From: Actinacidiphila rubida
GTDB lineage: Bacteria; Actinomycetota; Actinomycetes; Streptomycetales; Streptomycetaceae
Direction of reading: 5' to 3'
Assembly (NCBI RefSeq): GCF_900110255.1
Contig: NZ_FODD01000028.1
Location: 58,384-122,383 of the forward strand
DNA: 64,000 nt
Part shown: positions 1 through 8,603 of the stretch, in pieces
Position numbering within the stretch: position 1 is the stretch's first letter
Layout of the letters: each line of letters begins with the position of its first letter
Made by a program: the position numbers and the translations under genes
Notes under the pieces: generated by a model
What the model was told of the DNA's origin: nothing
The model's database searches: none
What the model saw: only the letters and a program-made list of their open reading frames with translations

Positions 1-251
1 TGCTTGGCGTACCGGACGATCTCGGGCAGGTCCTTGTGGAGGAACGGCTCGCCGCCGAGGAAGTTGACGGCCTCGGTCCCGTACTCCTTGTGCATCAGCC
101 GCATGAGGGTGATGGCCTGGGGGAGGGTGAAGGCGTCGGAGTGCTGCAGACGCTCGCCGTGGAAGCAGTGCTGGCAGGCGAAGTTGCAGCGGTAGAGCAG
201 TTGCACGTACAGCATCCGAATGGTCTGGATGCCGGTGACTTCCGTGATCAC
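1..251 (-). CDS. Radical SAM protein, N-terminal part only (runs off the left edge)
   Basis: The first 83 residues of a radical SAM enzyme are visible. The 4Fe-4S motif is CNFACQHC (C22, C26, C29; Cx3Cx2C), followed by an NFLGGEP segment typical of the SAM-binding glycine motif. Such enzymes cleave S-adenosylmethionine reductively to start radical chemistry; the substrate cannot be told from this fragment. The GTG start at 251 is chosen because AGGAAGG lies about 6 nt upstream in the gene's direction. The C-terminal part, where a SPASM or other auxiliary-cluster domain would be, is outside the window. The HAD gene lies 108 bp upstream on the same strand, so the two may be co-transcribed. Confidence 0.82.
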   Translation of the reverse strand, partial: MITEVTGIQTIRMLYVQLLYRCNFACQHCFHGERLQHSDAFTLPQAITLMRLMHKEYGTEAVNFLGGEPFLHKDLPEIVRYAK

Positions 252-343
252 AGGGCACCTTCCTGGGCATGTCGCCTGGGTGAGGCCCTGATGGTGGCCG
301 GACGGTGCGGGACTCCGTCACCGCGTAAAGGGACGGTACGAGG

Positions 344-357
344 ACGTCCCGGGACGT
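344..357. repeat. 14-bp perfect palindrome just after the HAD gene
   Basis: ACGTCCCGGGACGT is self-complementary and sits immediately downstream of the HAD stop codon. TTTT follows on the plus strand. It could be a weak terminator or a protein-binding site. Confidence 0.3.
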
Positions 358-359
358 TT

Positions 360-1052
360 TCATATCCGCTGGAAGTCCTCCAGCAGCCGCAGCACGTGGT
401 CGGTCTCCGCGAGGTCGGGGAGCACGACGGTGGCGCCGGCCGCAGTAAGAGCCGCCGAGGTGTCGACGCCCGTGGCCACGGCGATGATGCGCGCGCTCGA
501 AGCCAGGGCCGCCTCGACATCCCTGGGGGTGTCCCCGACGAGGACAATGGGCGTGCCTGCCGGAACGCGGTGCTGGGCCTCGATCCGGCGTCGGGCCACG
601 TCCACCAGGTGTGGACGATCGTCGGCGTCGGCCCCGTACGCCCCGACCGCAAGATCCACCAACGAGTCCAGCCCGAAGGCCCCGAGCTTGACGCGCGCGT
701 TCGCGGCGATGTTGCCCGTCAGCACTGACGACACCCAGCTCGGCTCCGCGGCGGTCGCCTTGAGTACGTCGTGCACACCGGGCAAGACCCTCCCACGCTC
801 CCTGAGCGCACCGCGACGCTGAGCTCCCGCGTCCATGAGGGCAGCTTCAATCCCTCGCCACGGCGGCATCGTCACGCCGTTGCGTCGGAACATCTCCTGC
901 ATGATCAACCGATCGGTACGGCCTTCCGTGACCGCTGCGCGCTCCGGAGCCCGACCGGTGACCGTTTCGTAGGCGGTGGCGTAGATCTCCTTGCTCACGC
1001 CCGCGTTGTCGATGAGCGTGTGGTCGATGTCCCACAAGACGATGAGCGCCAT
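360..1052 (-). CDS. HAD-superfamily hydrolase (phosphatase-like)
   Basis: A 230-residue haloacid-dehalogenase-fold hydrolase, probably a small-molecule phosphatase. Motif I is DIDHT (D8, D10), with the nucleophile and general-acid aspartates both present. A motif II threonine lies in VLTGN near residue 110, and motif IV is GDTPRD near residue 175. The helical cap between motifs I and II fits a phosphoglycolate-phosphatase/beta-phosphoglucomutase-type protein. Motifs of this kind do not define the substrate. The ATG at 1052 is preceded, 6 nt upstream, by TACGCT, a plausible -10 box, so the transcript may be leaderless. The regulator gene on the other strand is divergent, about 100 bp away. Confidence 0.85.
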   Translation of the reverse strand: MALIVLWDIDHTLIDNAGVSKEIYATAYETVTGRAPERAAVTEGRTDRLIMQEMFRRNGVTMPPWRGIEAALMDAGAQRRGALRERGRVLPGVHDVLKATAAEPSWVSSVLTGNIAANARVKLGAFGLDSLVDLAVGAYGADADDRPHLVDVARRRIEAQHRVPAGTPIVLVGDTPRDVEAALASSARIIAVATGVDTSAALTAAGATVVLPDLAETDHVLRLLEDFQRI

Positions 1053-1150
1053 ACAGCCAGCGTATGCGTGGTGCCGGAACCGCCCGTTCCATCGACCGCA
1101 GCTCCGAACGGACTTGCCCGTCGTCGCAACACTCGGCTTGTATGTTCTGC

Positions 1151-1918
1151 GTGAACGAGCGACTTCACTCCGTACTCGCCCAGCGTGGCGTCACGCCCGA
1201 ATCGCTCGCCGAAGCCTGCGAAGTCGACCCGAAGACCGTCAGCCGCTGGCTCGGCGGACGCTTACCTCACCCGCGCCACCGTTACCGCGTGGCTGAACAC
1301 CTTCGGGTCGAGGAGACCTTCCTCTGGCCGGCTCCTCAGCCACTGCGGGCAACGCCGACCGGTGGGCGCGGCACAGAGCTGATCGGGACCTACCAGAACC
1401 GCGCCAGCGTCCCAAGAGAGATGTGGCTCGCCCTCCTCCAGCAGGCACGCGAGCAGATCGACGTCCTCGTCTTCTCTGGCACATTCTTCGCCCAGAGCAA
1501 CCCGCACGTCGCCAGGATGCTCGCCGACCGGGCTGCCGCAGGGGTCCGCGTACGGCTCTGCTTCGGCGACCCTCGTGGTAGCGCCGTCCAAGTGCGAGGC
1601 CACGAAGAGGGAATCGGCGACGCCCTCGCCGCCAAGATCCGCGCGTCCCTCACCTACTACCGATCGCTCCTATCAGTGCCTGGATGCGAAGTCCGCCTCC
1701 ACGACACGACGCTCTACAACTCGCTCTTCCGATACGACGACACCCTGCTGGCCAACCCGCACGTCTACGGCCAGCCGGCCAGCGCCAACCCGATCCTCCA
1801 CCTCAAGTGGGCCTCAGCCGGTGGCTGGTTCGACGACTACGCTCGCAGCTTCGACGCCGTCTGGGCCGGTGCACGCCTCTGGGCGCCCGAACAGGAGGAG
1901 ACGCATGGGCAGGACTGA
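1151..1918 (+). CDS. XRE-family regulator with DUF5919-type C-terminal domain
   Basis: About 255 residues: an N-terminal Cro/CI helix-turn-helix (LAEACEVDPKTVSRWL, residues 19-34) joined to a roughly 180-residue C-terminal domain like DUF5919, which I recall as PLD-like. An HLK (HxK) occurs near the end, but the full HxKx4D catalytic motif is not seen, so a sensory role is more likely than catalysis. Codon 38 is TTA (1262-1264), which in streptomycetes makes translation depend on the bldA tRNA. The GTG at 1151 is preferred because TATGTT (1141-1146) could be a -10 box for a leaderless mRNA; ATG at 1142 is the alternative. It overlaps the Nudix gene by 14 bp, so the two are coupled. Confidence 0.78.
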   Translation: MNERLHSVLAQRGVTPESLAEACEVDPKTVSRWLGGRLPHPRHRYRVAEHLRVEETFLWPAPQPLRATPTGGRGTELIGTYQNRASVPREMWLALLQQAREQIDVLVFSGTFFAQSNPHVARMLADRAAAGVRVRLCFGDPRGSAVQVRGHEEGIGDALAAKIRASLTYYRSLLSVPGCEVRLHDTTLYNSLFRYDDTLLANPHVYGQPASANPILHLKWASAGGWFDDYARSFDAVWAGARLWAPEQEETHGQD

Positions 1919-2372
1919 GTACTACGACGACCCGAACGCCCCCAAGGCCAACACCCTCATCCCGGCGAGCAACCTCCTGGTCGTCGACGACCGAGGCGCG
2001 ATCCTCCTCCAGCGCCGCCGCGACACCGGCCAGTGGGCGCTGCCCGGCGGCGCCCAGGACATCGGCGAGACCGCCGGGCAGTGCGCGATCCGCGAATGCC
2101 TGGAAGAGACCGGCATCATCGCAGAGATCACCGGCTTCCTCGGCGTCTACACCAACCCGCACCACATCGTCGCCTACACCGACGGCGAGATCCGCCAGCA
2201 GTACGAGAACACCTACATCGGCCGCCCCGTCGGTGGCGAGCCCACCATCAACGACGAAGCCGACGGCGTCCGCTTCGTTCAGCCGGAAGACCTCGACGCC
2301 TACGACATCCACGCCAGCATGCGCCAGCAGATCGGCGACTACCTCGCCGGCACCTACCCCTACCTCGGCTGA
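1905..2372 (+). CDS. Nudix hydrolase
   Basis: A 155-residue Nudix hydrolase that would cleave a nucleoside-diphosphate-linked substrate. The box is complete: GAQDIGE followed seven residues later by RECLEETG (Gx5Ex7REUxEExGU). The ATG at 1905 lies inside the end of the XRE gene with AGGAGGAG 4 nt upstream, so translation is coupled. XRE-DUF5919 plus Nudix is a recurring actinobacterial gene pair, to my recollection. The 3' end overlaps the convergent HD-domain gene by 13 bp. The substrate is unknown. Confidence 0.9.
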   Translation: MGRTEYYDDPNAPKANTLIPASNLLVVDDRGAILLQRRRDTGQWALPGGAQDIGETAGQCAIRECLEETGIIAEITGFLGVYTNPHHIVAYTDGEIRQQYENTYIGRPVGGEPTINDEADGVRFVQPEDLDAYDIHASMRQQIGDYLAGTYPYLG

Positions 2373-2911
2373 GCCGCCGCGAGAGCCGCCTCAACCCGCC
2401 CCACGGCCGCGAAGATCGCAGGCTCCGCCCGCCGAATGAACCGCCCCACAATGCTGTCGGCCCCGTAGCGGTTGACGATCTCCGCCACCCGGCCCTGCGC
2501 AGTCGTGGGCTCCCCGTCGGGGGTCGTCGTCATGTCGCAGTACACGAGCGCGTCCACCAGCAGCTGGTCCTCCAGGAGAGGGAACTCGACTTCCAGCGCC
2601 TCACGCAGGCCCCTCTCCTCCGCCTCTAGCAGCGCGAAGGAGTGGTTCGCTACCAACCTGCAAAGCCGTTCATCCGCGCGGTGCTCATCACGGAGAAACC
2701 GGGCCCCGTCCAGCGGATGAAACCCCGTGACGGCCAGCCGGGGCGCGTAGCCGACATCGTGGAGCACGGCAGCTGCACGGAGCAGGTCCGCCCGCTCACC
2801 CGCAATGGCCGCCAAGGTCTCGGCGTGCCCGGCAACACCCTGTGAATGTGCCCAGCGTCGTGGCAGCGTCTGCGCCAGCTCACGCTCGCATAAGACCCTC
2901 GCCCAGCCCAC
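2360..2911 (-). CDS. HD-domain protein (metal-dependent phosphohydrolase fold)
   Basis: A 183-residue HD-domain protein. The metal-site pattern is H22, then HDVGY (H51-D52), then GFHPLDGA and VANHS, as in small nucleotide-directed HD phosphohydrolases. The GTG start at 2911 has AAGGGGG about 5 nt upstream. Codon 7 is TTA (2891-2893 on the plus strand), so production should need bldA. It converges on and overlaps the Nudix gene by 13 bp. With the HAD and Nudix genes alongside, the block looks rich in phosphate-ester hydrolases. The physiological substrate is not deducible. Confidence 0.8.
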   Translation of the reverse strand: MGWARVLCERELAQTLPRRWAHSQGVAGHAETLAAIAGERADLLRAAAVLHDVGYAPRLAVTGFHPLDGARFLRDEHRADERLCRLVANHSFALLEAEERGLREALEVEFPLLEDQLLVDALVYCDMTTTPDGEPTTAQGRVAEIVNRYGADSIVGRFIRRAEPAIFAAVGRVEAALAAAQPR

Positions 2912-3156
2912 CGGGACCCCCTTCCACTTCCGTCCGACCCGTCATGCCCCCTCGCCCATACCCGCCTCCGCCACAACTCTCACTCCAGCCAGGTCCCCCG
3001 GAGCAGGCCCGCGCTGCACCACAGCATGCCTTTCAGGTCCCGGCCCCGACATTGAAGTGCGCGATCCGTTCCGGCAACTCGGCCAGCGAATCGATGCGCA
3101 TCGTCGCAAGTGGACGGCTTCCGCCGGGGTACCAGCGGCCCGCTACGGTGCTTGCT

Positions 3157-4113
3157 GTGGCCAATGCTGAGCACGTCACCGTCATCGGGGCCGGAGTCTC
3201 CGGCCTGACCACCGCCATCGTCCTGGCCGAAGACGGACACCGAGTCCAGGTCGTCGCCGAGGAAATCCCCGGCCGCACGTCTCTGGCCGCAGGCGCGATG
3301 TGGGGCCCTTATCTGGTCGAGCCCAAGGACAAGGTGGACCGATGGAGCCGGCACTCGCTGGACGTCTTCCGGACCCTGGCGTCGGAGCCCAACACCGGGG
3401 TACGCATCACCTCCGGCATCGAAGCCTCCCGCCACGCCGACGCACCACCGGACTGGGCCACCACCCTGCCGGGCTTCCAACCCTGCGAACCCGACGCCCT
3501 CCCACCCGGCTTCACCACGGGCTACCGCTTCGAAGTCCCCCTCATCGACATGCCCGTCTACCTCGACTACCTCCAGACGCGCCTGATCGCGGCCTGCGCC
3601 ACTCTCACTCAGGCGGCCGTGACCAGCCTCGACGACCCAGCCCTCAGCCCCGTCGTCGTCAACTGCACCGGTCTCGGCGCCCGCCAACTCGCCGCCGACA
3701 CCGACCTCCGCCCCATCCGCGGCCAGCACGTCGTGGTCACCAACCCTGGCCTTACCGAATTCTTCTCCGAGGACACCGGAACCTCCCCTGACCTGCTCTG
3801 CATCTACCCCCACGGCGACACCGTCGTCCTGGGAGGCGCCGCCGTCGCCAGCCGAGGCGACCTCGACCCCGATCCGGAAGCAGCCGAAGCCATCCTCCGC
3901 CGATGCGCCGCGGCCGAACCTCGACTCGCGCAGGCCCAAGTCCTCGCCCACCGAATCGGCGTCCGACCCACTCGTCCTGCAGTCCGCGTGGAAGCCGAGC
4001 GACGCGCTGACGGTCGAATCGTCCTCCACAACTACGGCCATGGCGGCGCCGGCGTCACCCTCTCTTGGGGCTGTGCACGCGAGGTCGAGTCCATGATCGG
4101 CGACCGGGGATAG
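3157..4113 (+). CDS. FAD-dependent D-amino-acid-oxidase-type oxidoreductase
   Basis: About 318 residues. The N-terminal FAD-binding motif is GAGVSG (residues 11-16). Near the C-terminus HNYGHGGAGVTLSWGCA matches the DAO-family signature. Both, and the length, fit a D-amino acid oxidase-like flavoenzyme that oxidises an amine to an imine with O2. GTG at 3157 is chosen because the protein then begins directly before the Rossmann strand. TACGGT at 3144-3149, 7 nt upstream, could be the -10 box of a leaderless transcript. The open frame extends further upstream but that part is proline-rich and non-homologous. The true substrate (D-amino acid, glycine or other) cannot be read. Confidence 0.85.
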   Translation: MANAEHVTVIGAGVSGLTTAIVLAEDGHRVQVVAEEIPGRTSLAAGAMWGPYLVEPKDKVDRWSRHSLDVFRTLASEPNTGVRITSGIEASRHADAPPDWATTLPGFQPCEPDALPPGFTTGYRFEVPLIDMPVYLDYLQTRLIAACATLTQAAVTSLDDPALSPVVVNCTGLGARQLAADTDLRPIRGQHVVVTNPGLTEFFSEDTGTSPDLLCIYPHGDTVVLGGAAVASRGDLDPDPEAAEAILRRCAAAEPRLAQAQVLAHRIGVRPTRPAVRVEAERRADGRIVLHNYGHGGAGVTLSWGCAREVESMIGDRG

Positions 4114-4302
4114 CGCTGTCGGCTTCGATCACGGCGGTACCTGCGCGATAGTCGGCTGACGGCACGAATTCAGCCCTGGACCAGCTCCCAAACCGGCTGT
4201 CCGAAACTGGCCTGCGCCTCGTGTGCCTACTTGCTTGCGCTCCCCTGCGCCGCCCTAACCTCCTCCGCCTCACCGCAAGTGACGTCGACGGAAGGGCTGC
4301 CG

Positions 4303-5658
4303 GTGAACGAGGACGAGTCCAAAGCCATCGCCGAAATCCTCCAAGAGCTGAGCATCACCTCGCACGTCCAGGTCCGCTCGTCCACCGAGCTCGCCGGCCA
4401 GATCACCAAGGCAGCAGAAGAAGAGGACGAGAAGCGGGAAGAGGACGGGCGGGGTCCGCTTCGCCGACGCACCGACTACCGAGCCCTCAGGGGAGCGCCG
4501 CGATCACTGACGCTCACGCCTTGGCAGGTTGTCCACGCCATCGGTCTCGGTGCCGCCGCGGCCCGCCAGGGCGCCGGGCGAGGACTTGCCGAGCACTGGG
4601 GCAGCCTGCGCTACAGCCAGGCCCTGGAGGCCAACCGAGGTGGTTACCTTCAGTTGTCGTCCGAGGGGCGCGATCTCCTGCGTTTCTACAAGGCCACACA
4701 GTCCGGCGAGATCGGCACCGGTTTCGCCTCGCTGCTGGCCGAGAACATCGTCCAGTCCAGGTACCCCGACCACTCGGTCTCCGTGATCCCGGCAGACATC
4801 GCCCTGAAGGCCGGTTGGAGCCTTCGCAGTTCCGGCACTGGCACCCGCCCGGAGCCGTTACAGCGAAGGCCCCAGTTCTTCGTCGAAGCCTGGCAACCAG
4901 GGCAGCCGTCCAAAGTCTTCCTTGCCGCCTCGAAGGGCACACACAGCAGCGTTCATCAGGTGCACAAGCAGCTCAGTACGGCCAGCGCCCACGTCGAGTC
5001 CGTGCACATCGGGCCCTACGGCACAGTCCCGTACTTGCTCATCGGCACCGAAATCCCCACCTCGGAGAGCCTCGCCGTGCACGCTCTGGAGGCACCGGGT
5101 ACGACCGTGCTTCGCCCACCCGGAGAGACATCAGGAGCAGACCTGAACCTCTTCCTGGAGCAGGAGAACCGCGTGGCCGACGCCGTGCAGCCCACGGAGC
5201 GCGGAGGGGCGACCGTCCCCGGGTTCCAGATACTGCCCGACTCCTTCGCCTGGTTCAGTGTCGTGCTGGCGCGGACGGAAGCAGCCTCTCTGGTGGCCTT
5301 CACCGGCGGCGGCAAGCCAACCGCCCAGTACCTGACCAAGGAACAAGGGCGACGCCACTTCCAGCATGATGTTCACGCCAACACGATCAGGCTGCGGCAT
5401 GCAGAGCACCGCATCCACGGCATCGACTTCGTTGGAACCGACCACATCTACCGCCTCAACGGCACCCGGGTAGAAGCCTTCTCCGGGCTTAAGAAGGATC
5501 TGTACACGCACCTCCACCACGGGCGCGTGAACGAATACCGACGCGAGGTACACGCCCTACGCGGGCAGTGGCCGGACCGCAGCACATCGGACGAGTGGAA
5601 CGCGGTGTCCATCCGTGCGGACGGGACGGTGATGGCGATCCGTCTCCGGGACGAGTGA
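4303..5658 (+). CDS. Unrecognised 451-residue protein with a TTA codon
   Basis: I do not recognise this family. The GTG at 4303 is supported by GGAAGGG 6 nt upstream. The N-terminus is acidic and helical (an EEEDEKREEDG stretch near residue 50). The middle contains FFVEAW and a repeated SVHQVH/SVHIG pattern, and the C-terminus is rich in His, Arg and Tyr. No signal peptide or membrane segment is seen, so it is probably cytoplasmic. Codon 186 is TTA (4858-4860). Base composition is visibly less G+C-rich than the core genes, which suggests horizontal origin. Something resembling a defence or mobile-element accessory protein is possible, but nothing in the sequence proves it. Confidence 0.65.
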   Translation: MNEDESKAIAEILQELSITSHVQVRSSTELAGQITKAAEEEDEKREEDGRGPLRRRTDYRALRGAPRSLTLTPWQVVHAIGLGAAAARQGAGRGLAEHWGSLRYSQALEANRGGYLQLSSEGRDLLRFYKATQSGEIGTGFASLLAENIVQSRYPDHSVSVIPADIALKAGWSLRSSGTGTRPEPLQRRPQFFVEAWQPGQPSKVFLAASKGTHSSVHQVHKQLSTASAHVESVHIGPYGTVPYLLIGTEIPTSESLAVHALEAPGTTVLRPPGETSGADLNLFLEQENRVADAVQPTERGGATVPGFQILPDSFAWFSVVLARTEAASLVAFTGGGKPTAQYLTKEQGRRHFQHDVHANTIRLRHAEHRIHGIDFVGTDHIYRLNGTRVEAFSGLKKDLYTHLHHGRVNEYRREVHALRGQWPDRSTSDEWNAVSIRADGTVMAIRLRDE

Positions 5659-5757
5659 CCCAGGAGCAGCAGCTGCTGACCGGTTCCGGTTCCGTCTACT
5701 CGGAGGCGGCACCGTTGAAACGGTTCGGGTCAAGAAGCTGCCCGCTGGTGGGGGAGC

Positions 5758-5807
5758 GGACCCGTCCGCCCGGTGCCGGGGATCCGGTAGGGCGGGGGGA
5801 CGGGTCC
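5758..5807. terminator. Likely bidirectional terminator between convergent genes
   Basis: GGACCCGTC-CGCCC pairs with GGGCG-(gggg bulge)-GACGGGTCC, giving a 14-bp GC-rich stem interrupted by a 4-nt bulge. It lies between the convergent stops at 5658 and 5826. There is no T-tract, which is usual in Streptomyces. Confidence 0.5.
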
Positions 5808-5825
5808 GTTGAGGGGGTGGCCGGG

Positions 5826-8171
5826 TCAGATCAGGGCGTTGTAGATGGTCCAGCCCTTGCCGACGTTGACGCGCGCGGCATAGGGCGCCGCGGCGTTGCC
5901 GGTGCCCTTGTAGAGCCACAGCGCGCCGGACGCGTCGCGGCCGAGGATGTCGGCCCGGCCGTCACCGGTCAGGTCGCCGGGGACGACCAGGGCGTTGTAG
6001 ACGCCCCAGCCCGTACCGACCTTCACCCGCGCCGCGAACGGCGCCGTCGGGCTGGACTGTCCTTGGTACAGCCACAGGGCGCCGGAGGTGTCGCGTGCCA
6101 GCAGGTCGGGCCGGCCGTCGCCGGTCAGGTCACCTGTGCCCGCGAGGGAGTTGTAGGCGCTCCAGCCGGCCCCGACCTTCACCCGCGCCGCGAACGGCGC
6201 GGTCGTGCTGGACGTGCCCTGGTACAGCCACAGCACGCCGGAGGTGTCGCGCGCCAGCAGGTCGGCCCGGCCGTCGCCGGTCAGATCACCCGCACCCACC
6301 AGGGAGTTGTAGGTGTTCCAGCCGGCCCCGACCTTGGTCCGGGCCGCGAAGGGGCGGGCGTCACCGCCGCCGCGGTAGTACCAGAGCACGCCGCTGGTGT
6401 CGCGGGCGACCATGTCGCCCGTACCGTGCACGGTCAGGTTCGACAGTGCGGTGATCGCGTCGTAGCCCTGCCATCCGCTGCCGACGGCCACACGTGCGCC
6501 GTAGGGCGCCGCGGCGTTGCCCGTGCCGTCGTAGCGCCACAGCGTTCCCGCCGTGTCGCGCCCGAGAAAACGGGTGGCGGGCGCCGGGGCCGCGCCTTCG
6601 ACGGCGAAGCCGGCCGTCGCCTCGGGACTGTTCCCGGCCGCGTCGGACGCCTGGAAGCGGACGTCCGCCACCACCTGCCGGTCGGTGACGGACGAACCGG
6701 CCGCCAGGCGGTAACTGACGGTGTGGTCACCGGCGGGCAGGTCGCAGGTGACGGCCTCGGCCGTGCCGTTGACCGGTCCCGCCGCGTGGCCGCAGGCGAC
6801 CTGCGGGTCGCCGCTCACCGAGGCGATCTTGAGGTCGACCGTGCTCGTGGACCAGTCGGGCTGTCCGGGCGCGGGCCGGAACGCCACGGTGAGCCGGCCC
6901 GCGGTCTCGGCGTGGACCCGCACGGTGTGCACTGCCGTCGCGGAAGCGGACACGTCCGCGGTCGTCAGGTCGAGGGACGACTGCGTCCGCTCGACCAGGC
7001 CGCGGGCCACCCCACCGTCGGAGGAGCCGTCCGGCGGCGCCGCGTAGCCGCCCACCGCGAGGAAACGGCTGTCGCCGGACCCGCCGACCGGGGCGATGTC
7101 GTTGAGCGTGTACGACGGGTACCGGTCGGCGGGCACGGTGGCTCCGGCCTGCCGCGCCCAAGCGGTGCCGTCGTAGTGCCAGAAGACGGGCTCGTCCCCG
7201 CCGCCGGGGACCGCGTCGTTCTGGCCGGCCGCCCACAGCCCGCCGTGCCCGTCCGGCCGGAGGGAGGTGAGGATGAACTGGGACAGGGCGCCGGTGACGT
7301 CGTGCCAGGACGACCCGTCCCAGTGCTCGACGTGCGGTGCGGCACGCCCCCCGCCCTCGGGGTAGCCCCAGCCGGCCAGGTAGACGTCGTCCGGGGCGAC
7401 CGCGGCGACCTCGGACATGGTGACGCCGGAGGGCGCCGGCGGCTGCGGCATCGCCGTCCAGGTCCTGCCGTCCCAGTGGTACGCCACCGGGTGGCCGCCG
7501 GTGACGGGGAACTGCATGCCCGTCGCGTAGGCGTCGTCCGCCGAGAGGGCGTCGAGCCCGCGGATGTCCACGAGTTCGGGCAGGTCGAAGCTCTGCCAGG
7601 TACCGTCGCCAGAGGTGTACAGCTTGTCGCCGCCCTGGAAGACCCGGCCGGGCACCGCCTTGAACGGCACCTCGATCCAGTCGCGGTCCAGCGGTCCCGC
7701 CGCCGGTACGGCCGTCCACCGCGTGCCGTCGTAGTGCGCCAGGTACGCCGTCCCGCCGGTGGACGTCGCGTTCGCGCCGTAGGCCCATACGTCGTCGGCC
7801 GACGCGGCGCTGACGGCCCACCACTCCTGCACCTGGGGCAGGGCGGGATCGGTGACCTGCGACCACGTCCGTCCGTCCCAGCGCATGAGGACGCCGTGCT
7901 CGTCGACGCCCCTTCCCGCCGCCCAGGCGTGGTTGTCGTCCACGGAGGTCACCGAGTCCAGCGACGCGGCGGCGCTGTCGCCGGACAGTGCCGCCTTCCA
8001 GCCGGGCGTCGAGGCGTGGTGCGTGGCGGGCGCCGTGTCGGCGGAGGCCGTTCCGGCCGAGCCTGCCAGTGCGGTGAGCAGGGCGAGTCCCGCGGTGCCG
8101 GCGACGGCGAGCCGTCGCGTCCGCGGGCGCGTGTGCTGTGCCTTGATCGTGCGTCCCCTCCCTCTGTCCAC
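5826..8171 (-). CDS. Secreted beta-propeller protein with five C-terminal FG-GAP-like repeats
   Basis: About 781 residues with a signal peptide (arginine-rich start, hydrophobic LAVAGTAGLALLTALAG, cleavage after TASA). The next roughly 380 residues carry repeated W-DG--W units that look like a beta-propeller. The C-terminal quarter holds five repeats of 52 residues with the core GDLTGDGRADLLARDTSG, the Asp-rich loops resembling FG-GAP/VCBS calcium sites. It is presumably extracellular and binding rather than catalytic. GTG at 8171 is preferred (GAGGT upstream) over the ATG at 8207, which has no ribosome-binding site. No gene of obvious related function is next to it. Confidence 0.75.
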   Translation of the reverse strand: MDRGRGRTIKAQHTRPRTRRLAVAGTAGLALLTALAGSAGTASADTAPATHHASTPGWKAALSGDSAAASLDSVTSVDDNHAWAAGRGVDEHGVLMRWDGRTWSQVTDPALPQVQEWWAVSAASADDVWAYGANATSTGGTAYLAHYDGTRWTAVPAAGPLDRDWIEVPFKAVPGRVFQGGDKLYTSGDGTWQSFDLPELVDIRGLDALSADDAYATGMQFPVTGGHPVAYHWDGRTWTAMPQPPAPSGVTMSEVAAVAPDDVYLAGWGYPEGGGRAAPHVEHWDGSSWHDVTGALSQFILTSLRPDGHGGLWAAGQNDAVPGGGDEPVFWHYDGTAWARQAGATVPADRYPSYTLNDIAPVGGSGDSRFLAVGGYAAPPDGSSDGGVARGLVERTQSSLDLTTADVSASATAVHTVRVHAETAGRLTVAFRPAPGQPDWSTSTVDLKIASVSGDPQVACGHAAGPVNGTAEAVTCDLPAGDHTVSYRLAAGSSVTDRQVVADVRFQASDAAGNSPEATAGFAVEGAAPAPATRFLGRDTAGTLWRYDGTGNAAAPYGARVAVGSGWQGYDAITALSNLTVHGTGDMVARDTSGVLWYYRGGGDARPFAARTKVGAGWNTYNSLVGAGDLTGDGRADLLARDTSGVLWLYQGTSSTTAPFAARVKVGAGWSAYNSLAGTGDLTGDGRPDLLARDTSGALWLYQGQSSPTAPFAARVKVGTGWGVYNALVVPGDLTGDGRADILGRDASGALWLYKGTGNAAAPYAARVNVGKGWTIYNALI
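5829..6610. repeat. Five tandem 156-bp coding repeats
   Basis: Near-identical units begin about 5835, 5991, 6147, 6303 and 6459 (period 156 bp, 52 codons). The middle copies are most alike at DNA level, suggesting recent duplication or gene conversion. Confidence 0.85.
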
Positions 8172-8414
8172 GGGACCTCGGCGAGGGCCCGTGATGTCGT
8201 CCTGCATGGCGGGCCGGACGCGCGGCCGCGCGCGTGTGCGGGTCGCCGGTTCACCGGCGTGCCGCTGCGGGAGTTCCCCTGCCGCACGGCGGATCCGGGC
8301 CGCCCGCGGCCTCGGCGCTTCTGCCGGCCTGCGGGCCCGTCAGCCATGGAGGGCCGGGCGCGCATCCGCGCCCATGCCCGTGACCGCTCCCCCGCGGTCC
8401 TGGGGGGCAGTGTG

Positions 8415-8603
8415 TCATACGGGCTCGGCGGTGTCGTGGATGGAGTCGGCCTCGGTGACCAGGGAGAACACGCCCCGGAGCGTCGTCGGCCCGCGTGTTC
8501 GCCGCGACGCCGGGCGCGCGCCCCCTGTTCCGCGACCTGCTTGCGCGCACACCCCTCTGAGCCTCGAACGGAACGTGCCGGTCGATTGGGTACGATCCGT
8601 CAT
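8415..8603 (-). CDS. Doubtful 62-residue ORF
   Basis: An ATG at 8603 with GGGGG upstream opens a frame ending FSLVTEADSIHDTAEPV. The last third has good G/C-ending codons but the first half does not, so it may be a remnant of a longer gene or chance. It overlaps the better-supported plus-strand small ORF head-to-head by 2 bp. Confidence 0.2.
   Translation of the reverse strand: MTDRTQSTGTFRSRLRGVCAQAGRGTGGARPASRRTRGPTTLRGVFSLVTEADSIHDTAEPV

Noticed and set aside
1151..1918. Phospholipase D active site in the DUF5919-type domain
   Set aside because: HLK is present but the conserved aspartate is not at the right distance, so catalysis is not claimed.
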